Of a DNA stretch of 46,731 nt, positions 25,746-33,243 are shown piece after piece (the stretch's first letter is position 1; every line of letters starts with the position of its first letter). The DNA comes from Lachnospiraceae bacterium (GTDB taxonomy: Bacteria > Bacillota > Clostridia > Lachnospirales > Lachnospiraceae), in contig JAFTQM010000046.1 in NCBI GenBank assembly GCA_017462755.1, positions 1 to 46,731 of the forward strand, read 5' to 3'. The notes beneath the pieces were generated by a model that worked only from the letters and a program-made list of their open reading frames with translations, was not told the DNA's origin and searched no databases. Both the position numbers and the translations under genes were made by a program.

Positions 25746-25955
25746 ATGCATAAGTATGAAAGAATTATATACTGGTCGGAAGCTGATCAGAAATTTATTG
25801 TTGAAGTTCCAGAGTTAGCAGGTTGTATGGCAGATGGTAGGACCGCTACAGAAGCATTGGAAAATGCAGAAGTTGTTATAAGTGAGTGGTTGGATATTGC
25901 CGAGGAATTAGGGCGGGAGATACCGCAGCCAAAGGGTAAACTGATGTATGCGTGA
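25746..25955 (+). CDS. hicB: HicB-family antitoxin
   Basis: 69 residues with the HicB partial RNase H-like fold: YERIIYWSEADQKFIVEVPELAGCMADGRT, here described by the key part VEVPELAGCMADG, then TEALENAEVVISEWLDIA. There is no C-terminal DNA-binding domain, which makes it a short HicB. It neutralises HicA by direct binding. The ATG follows GGAGG at the end of hicA, and a terminator follows at 25984. Confidence 0.88.
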   Translation: MHKYERIIYWSEADQKFIVEVPELAGCMADGRTATEALENAEVVISEWLDIAEELGREIPQPKGKLMYA

Positions 25956-25983
25956 TAAGCTGAAAAATTGAAAAGTAAAACAT

Positions 25984-26017
25984 AGCCGCCATTGTAGCCA
26001 GCAATGACGGCTTTTTT
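25984..26017 (+). terminator. Terminator of hicAB
   Basis: AGCCGCCATTG and CAATGACGGCT form a stem with one mismatch, followed by six T. It separates hicAB from the convergent XRE gene. Confidence 0.8.
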
Positions 26018-26023
26018 GTAGTG

Positions 26024-26365
26024 TTAGGCGAATGGTTTCAATTCTTCATCCTTCTGTGCCTGCTCCTTCCGGCTTCTTCTAGCTTCCAGTTCCGCAACAC
26101 TAATGATGGTTATTTTACCGTCAGCATCAGATGCGCGGTAGTTATCTATTAGCTCAGTTTCTGATGGTTCCATTGCATTTTCACGTTCAAGTAGCCAATC
26201 GACAGATACATGCAATTCATTGGCTATTAGTTTAAGGGTTTCGCCTTTCGGTATTTGTTTTTTCCAGTTTGTATAATTAGCATTTGGCATATCAAGTTTT
26301 TTGCATAAAGCATTTCCTGAAATGTTGTTCCGTTTCAATGCTTCATTGAGTCGATCTATAAACAA
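26024..26365 (-). CDS. XRE-family prophage repressor candidate
   Basis: 113 residues with an N-terminal Cro/CI-type HTH: FIDRLNEALKRNNISGNALCKKL, with the recognition part MPNANYTNWKKQIPKGETL and helix IANELHVSVDWLL (about 46-58). The charged C-terminal half (RASDADGKI to EELKPFA) has no protease domain, so control by RecA cleavage is unlikely. It is divergent from the phage structural operon across a 194-bp region with paired operators, the layout of a lysogeny switch. Strong site AAAGGAGG precedes ATG. Confidence 0.85.
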   Translation of the reverse strand: MFIDRLNEALKRNNISGNALCKKLDMPNANYTNWKKQIPKGETLKLIANELHVSVDWLLERENAMEPSETELIDNYRASDADGKITIISVAELEARRSRKEQAQKDEELKPFA

Positions 26366-26380
26366 AATGCCCTCCTTTTG

Positions 26381-26458
26381 CTAAGTTAAATTAGTATCTA
26401 ATAGTTGACATACTAAATAAAATGTGATAAATTTAGAAAGGGTACTAAGTTAAATTAG
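26381..26458 (+). promoter_or_regulatory. Lysogeny-switch region: paired operators and rightward promoter
   Basis: The imperfect palindrome CTAAGTTAAATTAG occurs at 26381-26394 and again at 26445-26458, 64 bp apart. TTAGTAT and ATACTAA (26391-26397 and 26410-26416) form another dyad. Between them lies a rightward promoter, TTGACA (26405-26410), a 17-bp spacer, TAAATT (26428-26433). A repressor bound to both sites would bracket it. The rest of 26366-26559 shows no gene. Confidence 0.65.
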
Positions 26459-26559
26459 CATACTATTGAATTTAAGTTTTACCTATCATTTTACCAAAAA
26501 AACCGATTTAAGACAAGTCCCGGGGCTCGGTGGAGCAGGGCAGAAAGTGAGGTTAGTGG

Positions 26560-27078
26560 ATGAAAGTCGATGAAAAATTTCCCCGGATAGAATATGGAAG
26601 TGATGGCATGATGAAACTGGCAATGAAGTATCATCAGGAGTTTTGTTTCCAGAAGGGGACTCGTGTTCAGTGTTGCTGCCATACTGTAAATGGCGTTATG
26701 ACAAGTGAGACCTTGATTTTACGGAATCAGCGGAAGGAGTATGTTTTTTCGGTTTCTCATAGAGGGTATAGGTTGACAATAGATGGTTATGTTAACGGAA
26801 TGCCATTTTCGCATAAAGTACACTGGTTTCATAAAACAGGCTGTCCGGTAGTATTACCAGAAGATTGTCCTTATGAGGAATTAGATCAGGATATAGAAAT
26901 TAATAAAGATTACATGGAGGATTTGAAGTTTATCGTTGATTTATGGGCGAAAGCTGGTCGTCCTTTGGATGTTGAAATGCTAGTAAACGATGGTGTTGAT
27001 ATGTTCATCAGCTCTTTCTACAAGAATAACAAAGGCTATAAGCGGATTTCAAAACCGGGCTGCCATAAGGAGGTGTGA
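26560..27078 (+). CDS. Prophage protein of unknown function
   Basis: 172 residues, soluble, mixed charge. A CCCH cluster lies near residue 40 (GTRVQCCCHTVNG), then strand-rich segments (LILRNQRKEYVFSVSHRGYR) and an acidic C-terminal part with YEELDQDIEINKDY. I do not recognise a family. It is first in the rightward operon, right after the switch region. The start codon is preceded by a GAGG-like site. It could be an early regulator or replication helper; this is only positional inference. Confidence 0.6.
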   Translation: MKVDEKFPRIEYGSDGMMKLAMKYHQEFCFQKGTRVQCCCHTVNGVMTSETLILRNQRKEYVFSVSHRGYRLTIDGYVNGMPFSHKVHWFHKTGCPVVLPEDCPYEELDQDIEINKDYMEDLKFIVDLWAKAGRPLDVEMLVNDGVDMFISSFYKNNKGYKRISKPGCHKEV

Positions 27079-27080
27079 GG

Positions 27081-27230
27081 ATGGAAACATTAAGAATTGT
27101 ATGTTGTAGCATTACCAGCTTCCTGATTGTTGCGGATGTTCTTTTGTATATGTGTGACCGCAAAAGGAAAAAACAGCAGCGTGAAGAACAGCAGAAGGAG
27201 GATGCCAGTAATGGATGGATTACCAAATAA
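27081..27230 (+). CDS. Small single-span membrane protein
   Basis: 49 residues, below the usual size cutoff but with a strong site (AAGGAGG) and tight packing: 2 bp after the previous stop and overlapping the next gene by 20 bp. One membrane helix (about 5-24, IVCCSITSFLIVADVLLYM) is followed by a very basic, Gln/Glu-rich tail (CDRKRKKQQREEQQKE). Function unknown. Confidence 0.6.
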   Translation: METLRIVCCSITSFLIVADVLLYMCDRKRKKQQREEQQKEDASNGWITK

Positions 27231-27450
27231 CTCCGGGAAAGTATATTCCGTCCGGGATTTGTCCGGAAGAATCATATGCTGCTGCATGGATTCAGAGATT
27301 GCTTGTGCAGATGCAATGATTATTGCAGGAGCATTGAAAGAACGATATCGAGAAAAAGCTTTTTTTGTGTATGTGGATAATGAAATTTACCGTGTGTTTC
27401 CGGCATATGAAGGGGAAGAAAGGTTTCCCAGCGATTTTATCAATTGTTAA
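27211..27450 (+). CDS. Small prophage protein of unknown function
   Basis: 79 residues. ATG at 27211 was chosen because GGAGG lies 9 bp upstream; an ATG at 27202 has the site too close. It has a beta-rich start (GKVYSVRDLSGRIICCCM), a helix (ACADAMIIAGALKERY) and a second strand region (FFVYVDNEIYRVFP). Its start overlaps the preceding gene, indicating coupling. No family recognised. Confidence 0.55.
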   Translation: MDGLPNNSGKVYSVRDLSGRIICCCMDSEIACADAMIIAGALKERYREKAFFVYVDNEIYRVFPAYEGEERFPSDFINC

Positions 27451-27531
27451 AGCGTTCCCGAGCTGCGGGTTGCTATATGAAATGAAAATGCTGTGCTATC
27501 GGCTGGTACGGGCAGAAAGTGAGGAAAAAAT

Positions 27532-27825
27532 ATGGATGCAAAGGTAACAATCTTACACGCCAAGCCATGGAGTATGGTGGATGAGGTAACAAAGCAGGAG
27601 AGAAGTGGAGTATCGGTTCAGTATATATTATCGGATTCGCTTGCTCCAAATGTGGATGCAGATACCGGAGAGCTTGGGTATGCAGTAACAAAGGAAAGCA
27701 TATCTGTAGAAGCTGCCAAAGCTCTGGTAGAGGTTCCGGGCTTGTATGATGCGGAAATGGTGCTTCGCGGTAAATCCGGAAAGAACGTGCTGGTTCTTGG
27801 TACGCTTAAATTTGCAGGCAAGTAA
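27532..27825 (+). CDS. Candidate phage ssDNA-binding protein
   Basis: 97 residues, beta-rich (VTILHAKPWSM, VSVQYILSDS, GKNVLVLGTLKFAGK), with no signal or membrane segment. In filamentous phages a small all-beta ssDNA-binding protein (pV type) is encoded just upstream of the coat genes, and this gene has that place, size and strand content. No sequence motif proves it. A GTGAGG site precedes ATG. Confidence 0.5.
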   Translation: MDAKVTILHAKPWSMVDEVTKQERSGVSVQYILSDSLAPNVDADTGELGYAVTKESISVEAAKALVEVPGLYDAEMVLRGKSGKNVLVLGTLKFAGK

Positions 27826-27941
27826 TTTTTTTGATTTTTCATACTTTTAGGCTCCTGCAGAGCTGCGGGGGCTGACCATAACCAGCGGAAACGCTGTTTA
27901 AAATATGGTACGTCGTAGGATTACGGCAGACACAATGCAAT

Positions 27942-27991
27942 GCAGCATCCCGGGATATGCTGCTATCAAAACATATGCTGCAGGACGCAGC
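27942..27991 (+). promoter_or_regulatory. Two hairpins in the leader of the major coat gene
   Basis: GCAGCAT/ATGCTGC (27942-27963) and GCTGC/GCAGC (27977-27991) lie within 65 bp upstream of the coat start. They lack a T-run and may be mRNA processing or stability signals, consistent with the need for high coat expression. Confidence 0.4.
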
Positions 27992-28005
27992 AGAGAGGAG
28001 AAATT

Positions 28006-28377
28006 ATGTTTTTCAAGAAGAAGGAAGTAGCAGCTCCGGAAGGAAATATCCCGGAGAACTGCACCGAAACTGAAAGCTGCAATGAAAGCTGCAGCACCAA
28101 GAAACCGCGCAAAGGTATGTTTGCAAAGCTGAAGGTAATGATGGCAGCGTTCGCACTCATGCTGGTAGCTTCCGGAGTAACACCGGTATTAGCGAGTGAT
28201 ACTACAGGTACAACAGCAACAAACATTGATATGAACCTTGCAAATCAGCTGATTGAGTTGATTAAGGCAGTGAATACTCTGTTTCTTGTGTTCCCAATCA
28301 ACATCTTTCTGATTGGCTCCCTGATAATGCTTGCATTCAGAGTATTCCGTGGTGCTAAGAAAACCGCAACCAAATAA
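28006..28377 (+). CDS. Candidate major coat protein (pVIII-like) with N-terminal extension
   Basis: 123 residues. The part from about 38 on is a classic coat precursor: basic start (FAKLK), hydrophobic signal core MMAAFALMLVASGV, and a likely cleavage after VLA (residue 63). That leaves a mature peptide of about 60 residues with an acidic/polar start, one membrane helix (about 92-112) and a basic end (FRVFRGAKKTATK). This is the plan of inovirus pVIII. Unusual is the 37-residue charged, Cys-containing leader (ENCTETESCNESC) before the signal; an ATG at residue 38 exists but lacks a proper ribosome site, whereas GAGAGGAG precedes 28006. A strong terminator follows. Confidence 0.72.
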   Translation: MFFKKKEVAAPEGNIPENCTETESCNESCSTKKPRKGMFAKLKVMMAAFALMLVASGVTPVLASDTTGTTATNIDMNLANQLIELIKAVNTLFLVFPINIFLIGSLIMLAFRVFRGAKKTATK

Positions 28378-28396
28378 ATCCGGATCTGTTCCGGAA

Positions 28397-28422
28397 GGGC
28401 AGACAAACGTCTGCTCTTTTTT
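28397..28422 (+). terminator. Strong terminator directly after the coat gene
   Basis: GCAGAC-AAAC-GTCTGC followed by TCTTTTTTT. It sits 20 bp after the coat stop, the same place as the central terminator after gene VIII in M13-type phages, and would favour coat over downstream genes. Confidence 0.85.
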
Positions 28423-28450
28423 TAACCCAAAAAAGAAAGGTGTGAAAAAG

Positions 28451-29416
28451 ATGAAAAGATTATGTTGTATATTGCTGGTTGCCGCGATGCTGGTGGGGCT
28501 GCTCCCGGTGCTGGAAGCAAAGGCAGCCATTCCCTCCTATTCGGTAGATGTTGGTGGGACAGAGTTGTATATATCAACACCGTATGATACAACAACCTAC
28601 ACATTCAAGAAATTTCCGGCAGATGATAGCGTACTGTTTGTATCGGTGTATGCATATCGTTCGACATTTATAAGGTTAGAAGTGTTCGAATGTGAGCGAA
28701 CTTACTGGGAGAATAATGTAGACAAAACCTTTTATTATTATACATCCGGTGATTTGGAGGGGCAAATTGCAGGCTTAGGTATGTCGTTTCCCTATTACAT
28801 TACTTATTCTTATTTCGATAGTTATGCTGCTTCTGAAAATACTTCTTCTGGATGGACTCATTATTCTGGTAATATGGGGCATGGCGTGACTGCTCAATTT
28901 AGTGACGAAAAAGAATATGGCTATTCCTACATCGCCTACTGCTCCGAGGATATCTATGACGGCGATACTCTTATTTACGATTCCCCGGCGAATAATGAAG
29001 TAGAACCTACCTACGTCTATGATTCGGAGAATCTGGAGGATATTGAAGATTTGACAATTAAGTTAGTCGGCGTGGATGAGCTGATTGATGCTATAACATA
29101 TAACAATTATTATGCTAGGGATAGTGATAATCCTGTTGATTTAAATTCAAATGTTTGGGGACTGGGTAATTTTATTACATGGGAATATCGTGGAATAACT
29201 GGTGAAGCTACAGGACTTGAAGGATTGCTTGTTTCTTCGAAAAATCATAGGTGTGTGAAATTGGATGTTGAAGCAAAATTGAAGATTGATAGTAATACAA
29301 CAAAAACTTTGAAGTATACGATTTCAGATTATGATGATTTCATGGGTGTGGGACTTGGAAATAGAAAAGTTTCATTTCATGATTTAGGTGTTTTTTTTGA
29401 AAGAAGCTTATCCTGA
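28451..29416 (+). CDS. Candidate phage adsorption protein, N-terminal part (frameshifted)
   Basis: 321 residues as read. A signal peptide (KRLCCILLVAAMLVGLLPVL, cut near EAKA) is followed by a secreted domain rich in Tyr, Ser and Asp, with many beta-strand patterns. It lies between the coat gene and the small membrane proteins, the place of pIII in filamentous phages. The frame ends at TGA shortly after a T8 run (29391-29398). One T fewer would fuse it to the frame at 29388-29870 (GVFLKEAYPEYVT junction), giving a 472-residue protein with a C-terminal anchor. This could be mutation, phase variation or sequencing error. The start follows AAAGGTG. Confidence 0.65.
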   Translation: MKRLCCILLVAAMLVGLLPVLEAKAAIPSYSVDVGGTELYISTPYDTTTYTFKKFPADDSVLFVSVYAYRSTFIRLEVFECERTYWENNVDKTFYYYTSGDLEGQIAGLGMSFPYYITYSYFDSYAASENTSSGWTHYSGNMGHGVTAQFSDEKEYGYSYIAYCSEDIYDGDTLIYDSPANNEVEPTYVYDSENLEDIEDLTIKLVGVDELIDAITYNNYYARDSDNPVDLNSNVWGLGNFITWEYRGITGEATGLEGLLVSSKNHRCVKLDVEAKLKIDSNTTKTLKYTISDYDDFMGVGLGNRKVSFHDLGVFFERSLS

Positions 29417-29870
29417 GTATGTGACCGACTTTCCAACGCAGTTGAAGCAACTGACCTATTACCTGACTCCATTCTATTACGACGCGGATGCAGCGGAATA
29501 CCATTACGGTAATACCAGCCGGATTACCCAGAACGTATCCTCTGCCCTTGCCGATTACTCCGGCGATGAATGGGATGATAATGATGATGGCTATCTTGTA
29601 GAAGATGATGACCCTTTATCTACCGGTAATGTTTTAAACTTTTTTAATAATATCGGTGAATCAATTAAAACCGTAATCAACTGGTTCAAAGATGTGATTA
29701 ACGATGCGTTTCGCCTTATATCCTATGTCGGTCAGGTACCGGCTTTGTTATCTAGTTTTATGCCTTTTATACCTGAAGAATTATGGTCTTTGATTGGGAT
29801 AGGTCTTTTCTTATATTTCGCTCCGGCACTTCTCGCAGGAATTCGAAATCTGCTTAAGTTAGGAGGTTAA
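29388..29870 (+). CDS. Candidate phage adsorption protein, C-terminal part (frameshifted)
   Basis: The frame is open from 29388 but the real upstream partner is the gene at 28451. It starts within the T8 run and has no ribosome site, so it is probably not translated alone. It carries a soluble stretch (YPEYVTDFPTQLKQLTYYLT), an acidic linker (GDEWDDNDDGYLVEDDD), an amphipathic region, and a C-terminal membrane anchor (ELWSLIGIGLFLYFAPALL) with a basic tail. That matches the anchor end of pIII-like proteins. Confidence 0.55.
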   Translation: MFFLKEAYPEYVTDFPTQLKQLTYYLTPFYYDADAAEYHYGNTSRITQNVSSALADYSGDEWDDNDDGYLVEDDDPLSTGNVLNFFNNIGESIKTVINWFKDVINDAFRLISYVGQVPALLSSFMPFIPEELWSLIGIGLFLYFAPALLAGIRNLLKLGG

Positions 29871-29871
29871 C

Positions 29872-30039
29872 ATGGAAGTATTCGGCACTCTTTTTGAAAT
29901 CTGCATGGGAATCCTTCATATCGAAATCCCGATAGCCGGTTATCAGATAACCTTATTCAACCTTCTGGTATACACCGTAATTGCCTATCTGCTGCTCCGG
30001 CTACTATTCGCACTATTTAATCGACAGGGGGACGACTAA
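29872..30039 (+). CDS. Small phage membrane protein
   Basis: 55 residues with a long hydrophobic stretch (about 20-47, YQITLFNLLVYTVIAYLLL). A strong AGGAGG site precedes ATG directly after the adsorption-gene stop, and its stop is 3 bp before the next start. Size and place fit a minor coat (pVII/pIX type) or assembly protein. No sequence match is claimed. Confidence 0.6.
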   Translation: MEVFGTLFEICMGILHIEIPIAGYQITLFNLLVYTVIAYLLLRLLFALFNRQGDD

Positions 30040-30042
30040 AAA

Positions 30043-30438
30043 ATGAAAAAACTATTCTTTCTCACACTGCTCCTGCTGCTCTGTTCTCTTGTGACTCCGG
30101 TATCAGCATCAGCTGCAGAACTGATTCCGACTCCGGAGCCGGAAATAACCGAAGCTGCAGAACCGGATGCAACGTCGGTACCAACCGAAGCTCCGGAGGA
30201 TGCAGATGCAACGCCGGTACCGGAAGAACCAAAACCAACTGCAACTCCGGTACCGCAACCGGATTGGATTGCATATACGGATGCTATGCTGGAAGCTCAG
30301 GCATTTTATACAGAACACCTGGAAGAAGCAAAAGAGCTGCAGGAACTCCTGCAGGACGCGTGGAATCAAATTCGGTTTTGGGCAACTGCAATCGCAGCCT
30401 TTTGGTTTTCGAAAAAATCATGGCGGGGGGTGGACTAA
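30043..30438 (+). CDS. Secreted Pro/Glu-rich phage membrane protein
   Basis: 131 residues. A signal peptide (KKLFFLTLLLLLCSLVTPVSA) is followed by a low-complexity Pro/Thr/Glu region (about 26-75), a helical part (ALEAQAFYTEHLEEAKELQEL type) and a hydrophobic segment near the end (IRFWATAIAAFWF). It could be a minor virion protein. Its low-complexity stretch resembles the insert in the Zot-like protein nearby. It is tightly packed between two small genes. Confidence 0.65.
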   Translation: MKKLFFLTLLLLLCSLVTPVSASAAELIPTPEPEITEAAEPDATSVPTEAPEDADATPVPEEPKPTATPVPQPDWIAYTDAMLEAQAFYTEHLEEAKELQELLQDAWNQIRFWATAIAAFWFSKKSWRGVD

Positions 30439-30591
30439 TTGGACAGCTTAAACTACATCATCAATCTTATAACCCAAGGCTCTGTAGAGTTGACGCTGGA
30501 GGTACAGCTGAGATTCTTCTTTGTCGTGTTTATCTTGGGTGGACTATTCAATATTGTAAAGCAAATTATTAACATGTGCCGGAGGATATAG
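30439..30591 (+). CDS. Small phage membrane protein (TTG start)
   Basis: 50 residues if TTG at 30439 is used, immediately after the previous TAA. A purine-rich GCGGGGGG lies about 8 bp upstream. It has one membrane helix (about 26-40, FFFVVFILGGLFNIV) with a basic tail (KQIINMCRR). The frame ends 3 bp before the Zot-like gene. Like the gene at 29872, it may be a minor coat or assembly factor. It is short, with a non-ATG start, so the call is moderate. Confidence 0.45.
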   Translation: MDSLNYIINLITQGSVELTLEVQLRFFFVVFILGGLFNIVKQIINMCRRI

Positions 30592-30594
30592 CCT

Positions 30595-31617
30595 ATGCAA
30601 ATATTATTCACAATTACAATGCTTGCCCTTGCATATTTCGACTCCAGCAAGAGCCTCATCTATCTGGCAGCACTCGTTGCGGCATGGTGTATCAAAATCG
30701 TAAACTGCATTGTTGCCAACCTGCACCGGGTAGCCTTCTACTCCGTGAAGGATATCATCATGTACTTTGTGCTGCAGAAATGGAAGGAATTCGATTTGTA
30801 CGGCATTGATATGTTTGTTGCAATGTTTGGCAAAGGCAAAACTCTTAGCATGACGCATCGTGCCCGGCAAATCTACGCTCAGTACGGCGATAGTGTGAAA
30901 TTCCTCTCTAACTATCATTTGAACGGAATCCCCTACACGCCGTTAACGAATTTTAATCAGCTGGTCGACCTTGGCGCGGATCAGGACGAAGAGGAAGAAG
31001 CTGCAGCGGAAAATCCTCCGGATAATGTAACACCGGAAACTGCTCCTACAGAAGAACCGGATAACCCGGTTGAATCCGTTTCCGATCCGGAAGCGATTCA
31101 GGAACCCGCAGAGGAAGCTGCAGAACAGCCAAAGAAGAAAAAGAAAATTGTAGGCTATGTCGTGCTGCTGGATGAAATCTCGTCGGTGCTCTCCCATCGA
31201 AATTTCTCCAGCTTCCCTCTCGAGATGCTCTCGATGCTCTGCCAGCAACGCAAACGTCGGATTTACATTATGTGCAGCGCCCAGCGTTTTTTCATGGTAG
31301 ATAAGATATTCCGGGGAATTACAACCCGCGTAATCATCTGCGATAAGGTGTGGCGCTTTGTACATAACTCCTACTTCGATGCCTGGGATTATGAGAATGC
31401 TACAACAACCAGCATCCTGCAGCGGCTCGGGCATAGCTGGTGGTTCTGCCGGGATAAGGATTATGCAGCTTATGATACCAGTGAAATGATTACCCGGTCT
31501 GCAGCTGCAGATTTCATATCCAACGAAGAAGCTATTGTCCGTAAAGGCTTGGATGCCGGACTGGTATGCAATGAAGCTGCCATAAAGCATAAAAAACGTA
31601 CAAAGAAATCGAAATAA
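30595..31617 (+). CDS. Zot/pI-like filamentous phage assembly ATPase
   Basis: 340 residues. Walker A is GKGKT at 79-83 within MFVAMFGKGKTLSMT, and Walker B is VVLLDE at 189-194. The motif SAQRFFMVDKIFRGITTR follows, as in Zot/pI proteins, which extrude filamentous virions through the membrane. Two membrane-like segments lie at the N terminus (about 5-16 and 21-42), before the ATPase, whereas M13 pI has its membrane span after the ATPase. An acidic, Pro-rich insert (about 128-185, ending in a lysine run) separates Walker A and B. This gene is the hallmark that marks the element as inovirus-like. Confidence 0.85.
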   Translation: MQILFTITMLALAYFDSSKSLIYLAALVAAWCIKIVNCIVANLHRVAFYSVKDIIMYFVLQKWKEFDLYGIDMFVAMFGKGKTLSMTHRARQIYAQYGDSVKFLSNYHLNGIPYTPLTNFNQLVDLGADQDEEEEAAAENPPDNVTPETAPTEEPDNPVESVSDPEAIQEPAEEAAEQPKKKKKIVGYVVLLDEISSVLSHRNFSSFPLEMLSMLCQQRKRRIYIMCSAQRFFMVDKIFRGITTRVIICDKVWRFVHNSYFDAWDYENATTTSILQRLGHSWWFCRDKDYAAYDTSEMITRSAAADFISNEEAIVRKGLDAGLVCNEAAIKHKKRTKKSK

Positions 31618-31638
31618 TAAAAGAAACGAGGTGATACT

Positions 31639-33243
31639 GTGATAGATCCGGAATGGTTCAGTAAAAAAGAGAAAAAGTTTTTACATAATATCGATACCTT
31701 CTATTTCAGTATCAAGCTTGAAGAAGATTTTACTCGTAATTCAACCGATCCGGTTGTGGCACGCTTCCGCCGGATGATAGAACGCTACAAAAATACAGAT
31801 GCAGATTTTATTCCATTTATGGAAGTGCCATACTCTACAGAAGTGGAATACGTCTATGGCTGCTTTGATAGCTATTACAACTTTATCCTTCATGTAAAAG
31901 AGCAGTTTGATATCTGCATTGCTCCGGTAGTTCCTCCGGCATCCAGCGGAATTGCTTCGGTTACTTCCGAAATCATTGTAAAGATTCATGCCCGGATGCT
32001 CTGGGAGCTGGGAGCAACCCTTGCCTTCAAGCAAACGTATGAATATGTAAAATCGCTTTGCGAGCATTATCATCTTACAATTAAAGAGGTAAAAGAGAAT
32101 CGTTGTGATTTCTGCTGGCATACGAATGCGTTGCAGGACCCGGAAACCTATTTCCGCATTGATAACTTTTCAGAAATGCAGGTTTCCCGGTTCAAGGGCG
32201 TAAATTATCATTATAAGCTTTTGAATAAAAGAAAGCTGAAGGGTGGAAAGCGGTATCAGAAATCAGCAGAGCTGGAAAGAGAACCGGAACGGCACCGGGC
32301 GAAGCCGGAATGCTTCGAGGAACCGGAAAAACCATATGAGTGGGATTATTTAGCACTTGGCCGTAGAGGAGATAAGTGCTTTGTTCGCGTGTACTTAAAA
32401 ACAAAAGAAGTAATAGAGATGCATTATAAAGAATGGTTTCTCTACACATGGTACTATCAGGGCTTAATCTCGAAATATGATCTCTACGTTCTGGAGAAAG
32501 CCTACAAAGAAAAGCGCTGGAGCTATTGTGATATTGCCAGGCTGCAGTTCGCCCTGGAGTATGATGATTCGTTATCTGCAGCAGCACGCTCGCTCATCTG
32601 CTCGCACATCGAAGCAAAAACGCCGGATTATGCATCCATTGCTGCGCTCGCTAACAAATATACGCCGAAGCTTACCAAGATAATCAATGTGGAATTTCAG
32701 GTAATGCGCCGCATGAGCAAAAGCTTTAAATTACTCCCGCCGAAGGAGAATCAGGGAGAAGCAAAGCGTATCTTTGATTTTCTGGACGATCGTCGCCGGA
32801 TTACGGAATATCTCACACATGATACCCTGCGGCTGGTTCGTCCGGGTAATGATTGCAATACCTCCCGGTCAGAATATACGGATTTCTGGCGCAGGTTGCG
32901 TGGAACAAAAATAGTGGATGTCGTTCTAAACAAGCATCAGCTGAAGCTTGTCCGGGATTATTCATCAAAGTTAAATATGGAGATCCGGAAAACAACGGCA
33001 GTACGAGCCGTTTCAAACTTCGCCTTGCAGTTGAAACGAAATCCGGATGCTACGATTTATGAGGATGCAGCGGAACTGCTGGCCATCCTGAATGATAACG
33101 ATTTTGAGAAATTATACAAATATAAAAATAAGCGCTATAGGCAGCTGCGCCCGCCGGAAGAGGATCCTCTGGTATCGCTTACGCTGCAGCGTAATGTTAA
33201 AATCCTACCGGATGAAAGTGGGGAATTTTATGAGAATACATGA
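31639..33243 (+). CDS. Rolling-circle-type replication initiation protein (Rep_trans-like)
   Basis: 534 residues. The pattern fits the PF02486 type of phage and plasmid initiators. There is an RxD element (R155, D157 in ENRCDFCWHTN), then YLALGRRGDKCFVRVYLKTKEVIE with R250, K254 and E257, the usual R-x-Y-x-K-x-x-E core. Helical segments follow to the end. Such proteins nick a double-strand origin and start rolling-circle replication. It starts with GTG behind GAGGTGAT and overlaps the integrase gene by 14 bp. Longer than most relatives, and the catalytic Tyr is not assigned. Confidence 0.7.
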   Translation: MIDPEWFSKKEKKFLHNIDTFYFSIKLEEDFTRNSTDPVVARFRRMIERYKNTDADFIPFMEVPYSTEVEYVYGCFDSYYNFILHVKEQFDICIAPVVPPASSGIASVTSEIIVKIHARMLWELGATLAFKQTYEYVKSLCEHYHLTIKEVKENRCDFCWHTNALQDPETYFRIDNFSEMQVSRFKGVNYHYKLLNKRKLKGGKRYQKSAELEREPERHRAKPECFEEPEKPYEWDYLALGRRGDKCFVRVYLKTKEVIEMHYKEWFLYTWYYQGLISKYDLYVLEKAYKEKRWSYCDIARLQFALEYDDSLSAAARSLICSHIEAKTPDYASIAALANKYTPKLTKIINVEFQVMRRMSKSFKLLPPKENQGEAKRIFDFLDDRRRITEYLTHDTLRLVRPGNDCNTSRSEYTDFWRRLRGTKIVDVVLNKHQLKLVRDYSSKLNMEIRKTTAVRAVSNFALQLKRNPDATIYEDAAELLAILNDNDFEKLYKYKNKRYRQLRPPEEDPLVSLTLQRNVKILPDESGEFYENT

